From: CAZYBG01 sp964645155
Lineage (GTDB): Bacteria > Pseudomonadota > Alphaproteobacteria > Rhodobacterales > Rhodobacteraceae
Direction: 5' to 3'
DNA length: 7,490 nt
NCBI GenBank assembly: GCA_964645155.1
Contig: CAZYBG010000129.1
Span: 1 to 7,490, forward strand
The notes beneath the pieces were generated by a model. The model did not search any database. It was not told the origin of the DNA and saw nothing but the letters and a program-made list of their open reading frames with translations. Each line of letters begins with the position of its first letter. The first letter of the stretch is position 1. A program made the translations under genes and the position numbers. Below, piece by piece: positions 6,073-7,490 of this stretch.

Positions 6073-6101
6073 TTGCCGCCGGGCCGGGCGGCGGCTACGG
6101 T
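6073..6101 (+). promoter_or_regulatory. Candidate promoter giving a leaderless HAD hydrolase transcript
   Basis: TTGCCG (6073-6078), a 17-nt spacer and TACGGT (6096-6101) form a plausible promoter. The start codon ATG 6109 lies 7 nt after the -10, about where transcription itself would begin. No Shine-Dalgarno is visible between them (CGCGCCC), so a leaderless mRNA is predicted. Confidence 0.5.
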
Positions 6102-6108
6102 CGCGCCC

Positions 6109-6795
6109 ATGGTCGCGCGGCATTTCCAGCATGTCGAACACTGGGTGTTCGACCTCGACAACACGCTCTACCCGCCGGAGGCGCGGCTCTTCAACCAGAT
6201 CGAGCTGCGCATGACCGACTGGGTGATGCGCGCGCTCGGCCTCGGCCGCGCCGAGGCGGACCGGCTGCGCCGCCACTACTGGGACACCTACGGCACGACG
6301 CTCGCCGGCCTGATGGCCGAGCACGGCACCGACCCGGGCCCCTACCTGACCGAGGTGCACGAGATCTCGTTCGAGACGCTGGTTCCCGACGCCGCCCTGG
6401 CCGCCGGCATCGCGGCCCTGCCGGGGCGCAAGATCGTCTACACGAACGCCTGCATCCCCTATGCCGAGCGCGTGCTGGAGGCGCGCGGCCTCGCCGGGCT
6501 GTTCGACGGCGTGTTCGGCGTGGAGAGCGCGGGCTTCCGCCCGAAGCCCGAGCGCGCCGCCTTCGAGGCGGTCTTCGCCGCGGCGGGCGTCGCGCCCGGG
6601 GCCGCCGCGATGTTCGAGGACGACGCCCGGAACCTCGCCGCGCCGCATGCGATGGGCATGCGGACGGTGCATGTGGCGGCGATACCGGCGCCGGCGCCGC
6701 ATGTTCACCATCACACGAGCGACCTGGCCGGCTTCATCGCCCTGCTCGGCCGGCCGCGGGCCACGGCTGATGACAGCGCCGCCGCGCCGTCCTAG
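6109..6795 (+). CDS. HAD superfamily hydrolase, pyrimidine 5'-nucleotidase type
   Basis: A 228-residue cytoplasmic HAD-family phosphatase, most like the pyrimidine 5'-nucleotidase (SDT1/PHM8-like) group, which dephosphorylates pyrimidine nucleoside monophosphates. The bacterial substrate is not proven by sequence. All four motifs are present: motif I FDLDNTLYP with nucleophile Asp15 and acid/base Asp17, motif II TN (Thr112), motif III Lys146 in RPKP, and motif IV EDD (170-172) for Mg binding. A small helical cap lies between residues 20 and 95. The His-rich HVHHHTSDL near 198-206 and the low-complexity tail follow the core. The chosen ATG gives the usual short lead before motif I; the frame is open far upstream but without family similarity. 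There is no Shine-Dalgarno, and the promoter sits against the ATG. The MFS gene follows 30 nt later. Confidence 0.93.
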   Translation: MVARHFQHVEHWVFDLDNTLYPPEARLFNQIELRMTDWVMRALGLGRAEADRLRRHYWDTYGTTLAGLMAEHGTDPGPYLTEVHEISFETLVPDAALAAGIAALPGRKIVYTNACIPYAERVLEARGLAGLFDGVFGVESAGFRPKPERAAFEAVFAAAGVAPGAAAMFEDDARNLAAPHAMGMRTVHVAAIPAPAPHVHHHTSDLAGFIALLGRPRATADDSAAAPS

Positions 6796-6798
6796 AAC
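6770..6798 (+). promoter_or_regulatory. Candidate promoter for the MFS transporter gene
   Basis: ATGACA (6770-6775, 5 of 6 to TTGACA), a 17-nt spacer and TAGAAC (6793-6798, 4 of 6 to TATAAT) overlap the end of the HAD gene. This predicts a start near 6805 and a leader of about 20 nt carrying GGAGG at 6815-6819. Read-through from the HAD gene is also possible. Confidence 0.45.
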
Positions 6799-6825
6799 GG
6801 TGCGGCAGAGCGGCGGAGGCCCATC

Positions 6826-7490
6826 ATGGCGGCAGCGATCGCGGCAGGGCCGCGCGACGGGCCGCAGGACGGGCCGCAGGATGGGCCGCAGGATGGGCCG
6901 CAGGATGGGCCCCAGGACGGGCCGCAGGGTGGGCCGCGGCGCGCGCTCTGGGCGCTGCTGATCGGCAACCTGCTGATCGGCACGGGCGTCCTGCTGCCGG
7001 CGGGGATGCTGAACGACCTGGCGGCGCAGTTCGCGATCGACGCGGCGACTGCCGGGCTTCTGATGCTGGTCAGCGGCGTCGTCGTCGGCCTCGGCGCGCC
7101 GGTGCTGGCCGGGCTGACCAGCCGGATCGGGCGGCGGCGCCTGCTGGCGGCGGCCCTTGTCCTTTACGCGGCGGGCCATGCGGCGATGGCGGTCGCGCCC
7201 TCGTTCGCGGCACTGCTGGCGCTGCGCGCGGCCACAGTCGTCGCCGCGGCGGTCTTCACGCCGCAGGCGGCGGCGACCGCGGGCCTGCTCGTTCCGCCCG
7301 AGCGGCGGGCCGCTGCCATCGCCTTCGTCTTCATCGGCTGGTCGGTCTCGTCGGTCGCCGGCATCCCGCTCGGCACCTGGCTCTCGGCCGAGATCGGCTG
7401 GCAGGCGGTGTTCGCGGGCATGGCGCTGCTGTCGGCCGCCGGCGCCGCGCTCGTCTGGAGGGCGCTGCCGGGCGGGCTGCGCGCGCCGCC
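6826..7490 (+). CDS. MFS transporter (AraJ/DHA1-like), N-terminal part, runs off the window end
   Basis: The first 221 residues of a major facilitator superfamily inner-membrane transporter, open to the last base. ATG 6826 has GGAGG at 6815-6819, 6 nt upstream. Residues 8-38 are a hydrophilic cytoplasmic extension made of Gly-Pro-Gln-Asp repeats, unusual for the family. Membrane helices follow: about 40-62, 75-97, 106-125, 128-150, 163-185 and 193-211. The loop after the second helix reads GLTSRIGRRR (96-105), the MFS motif A with Ser99 at the usual Asp position. GIPLGTWL plus GWQAVF (179-196) resembles the fifth-helix region of AraJ/YdhP-type DHA1 drug:H+ or sugar/nucleoside exporters. The substrate cannot be told. 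Neighbouring HAD nucleotidase and GntR genes could suggest metabolite export, but that is speculation. Confidence 0.88.
   Translation, partial: MAAAIAAGPRDGPQDGPQDGPQDGPQDGPQDGPQGGPRRALWALLIGNLLIGTGVLLPAGMLNDLAAQFAIDAATAGLLMLVSGVVVGLGAPVLAGLTSRIGRRRLLAAALVLYAAGHAAMAVAPSFAALLALRAATVVAAAVFTPQAAATAGLLVPPERRAAAIAFVFIGWSVSSVAGIPLGTWLSAEIGWQAVFAGMALLSAAGAALVWRALPGGLRAP
6847..6939 (+). repeat. 12-bp in-frame tandem repeat encoding Gly-Pro-Gln-Asp
   Basis: Seven complete 12-bp units plus a 9-nt partial unit, consensus GGGCCGCAGGAY. Units start at 6847, 6859, 6871, 6883, 6895, 6907, 6919 and 6931. Units 3-5 are identical; the outer ones carry one to three changes, as expected for slippage expansion from the centre. 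Every unit is a whole number of codons, so copy-number change would lengthen or shorten the N-terminus of the MFS protein without a frameshift. Confidence 0.92.

Noticed and set aside
5101..6108. Plus-strand extension of the HAD hydrolase frame upstream of 6109
   Set aside because: It overlaps the glycosyltransferase and GntR genes and has no HAD similarity; motif I lies at residue 15 from ATG 6109, the usual position.
6847..6939. Repeat tract as a small CRISPR array
   Set aside because: Units are 12 bp, directly adjacent without spacers, and in frame with the MFS gene; it is a coding minisatellite.
6013..7179. Upstream extension of the GntR reading frame to 605 codons
   Set aside because: Only the part from 6012 has GntR/FCD features, and GGAGG supports that start. 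The rest is antisense to the HAD and MFS genes.

Overview
The window is GC-rich, mostly coding DNA that looks chromosomal. It most likely comes from an alphaproteobacterium of the Rhodobacteraceae/Roseobacter group. Support comes from the cytochrome oxidase subunit I C-terminus (ending in a PPPEHTFEQLPKREDW-type tail as in Rhodobacter), a divergent yqeY/carA pair, a CtrA-type TTAA-N7-TTAAC box, and G/C-dominated third codon positions. I see no rRNA, tRNA, CRISPR array, insertion sequence or phage gene.

Layout: (1) 2-1076, plus strand: the 3' part of ctaD (aa3-type cytochrome c oxidase subunit I), followed 1 nt later by a DUF2244 membrane protein. A textbook GC hairpin with a T-rich tail lies inside the first codons of the DUF2244 gene, so it may terminate or attenuate transcription from ctaD. 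(2) 1105-1837, minus strand: a small DUF3008 protein and, upstream of it, a YqeY protein, probably one transcript. (3) 1838-2016: a divergent promoter region, then carA (small subunit of carbamoyl-phosphate synthetase) on the plus strand. carB does not follow it. (4) 3175-3371: an intergenic region with a CtrA-like box, then a 674-residue membrane glycosyltransferase whose N-terminus is an MshEN-type (T2SS E N-terminal) domain with two 24-residue motifs exactly 5 residues apart, the arrangement known for cyclic di-GMP binding. (5) 5362-6012, minus strand: a GntR/FCD regulator, convergent with and overlapping the glycosyltransferase by 35 nt. (6) 6013-6108: a compact divergent promoter region, then a HAD hydrolase of the pyrimidine 5'-nucleotidase type that appears to be leaderless. 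(7) 6826 to the window end: the N-terminal part of an MFS transporter of the AraJ/DHA1 type, carrying an unusual Gly-Pro-Gln-Asp tandem repeat before its first membrane helix.

Most of the window is housekeeping (respiration, carbamoyl phosphate synthesis, nucleotide phosphatase). The most interesting part is 3306-5396: a candidate CtrA site in front of a candidate c-di-GMP-responsive polysaccharide synthase. If both readings hold, a cell-cycle or motility regulator and a second messenger would converge on one envelope or exopolysaccharide enzyme. Domain and motif calls are by eye; no searches were run.
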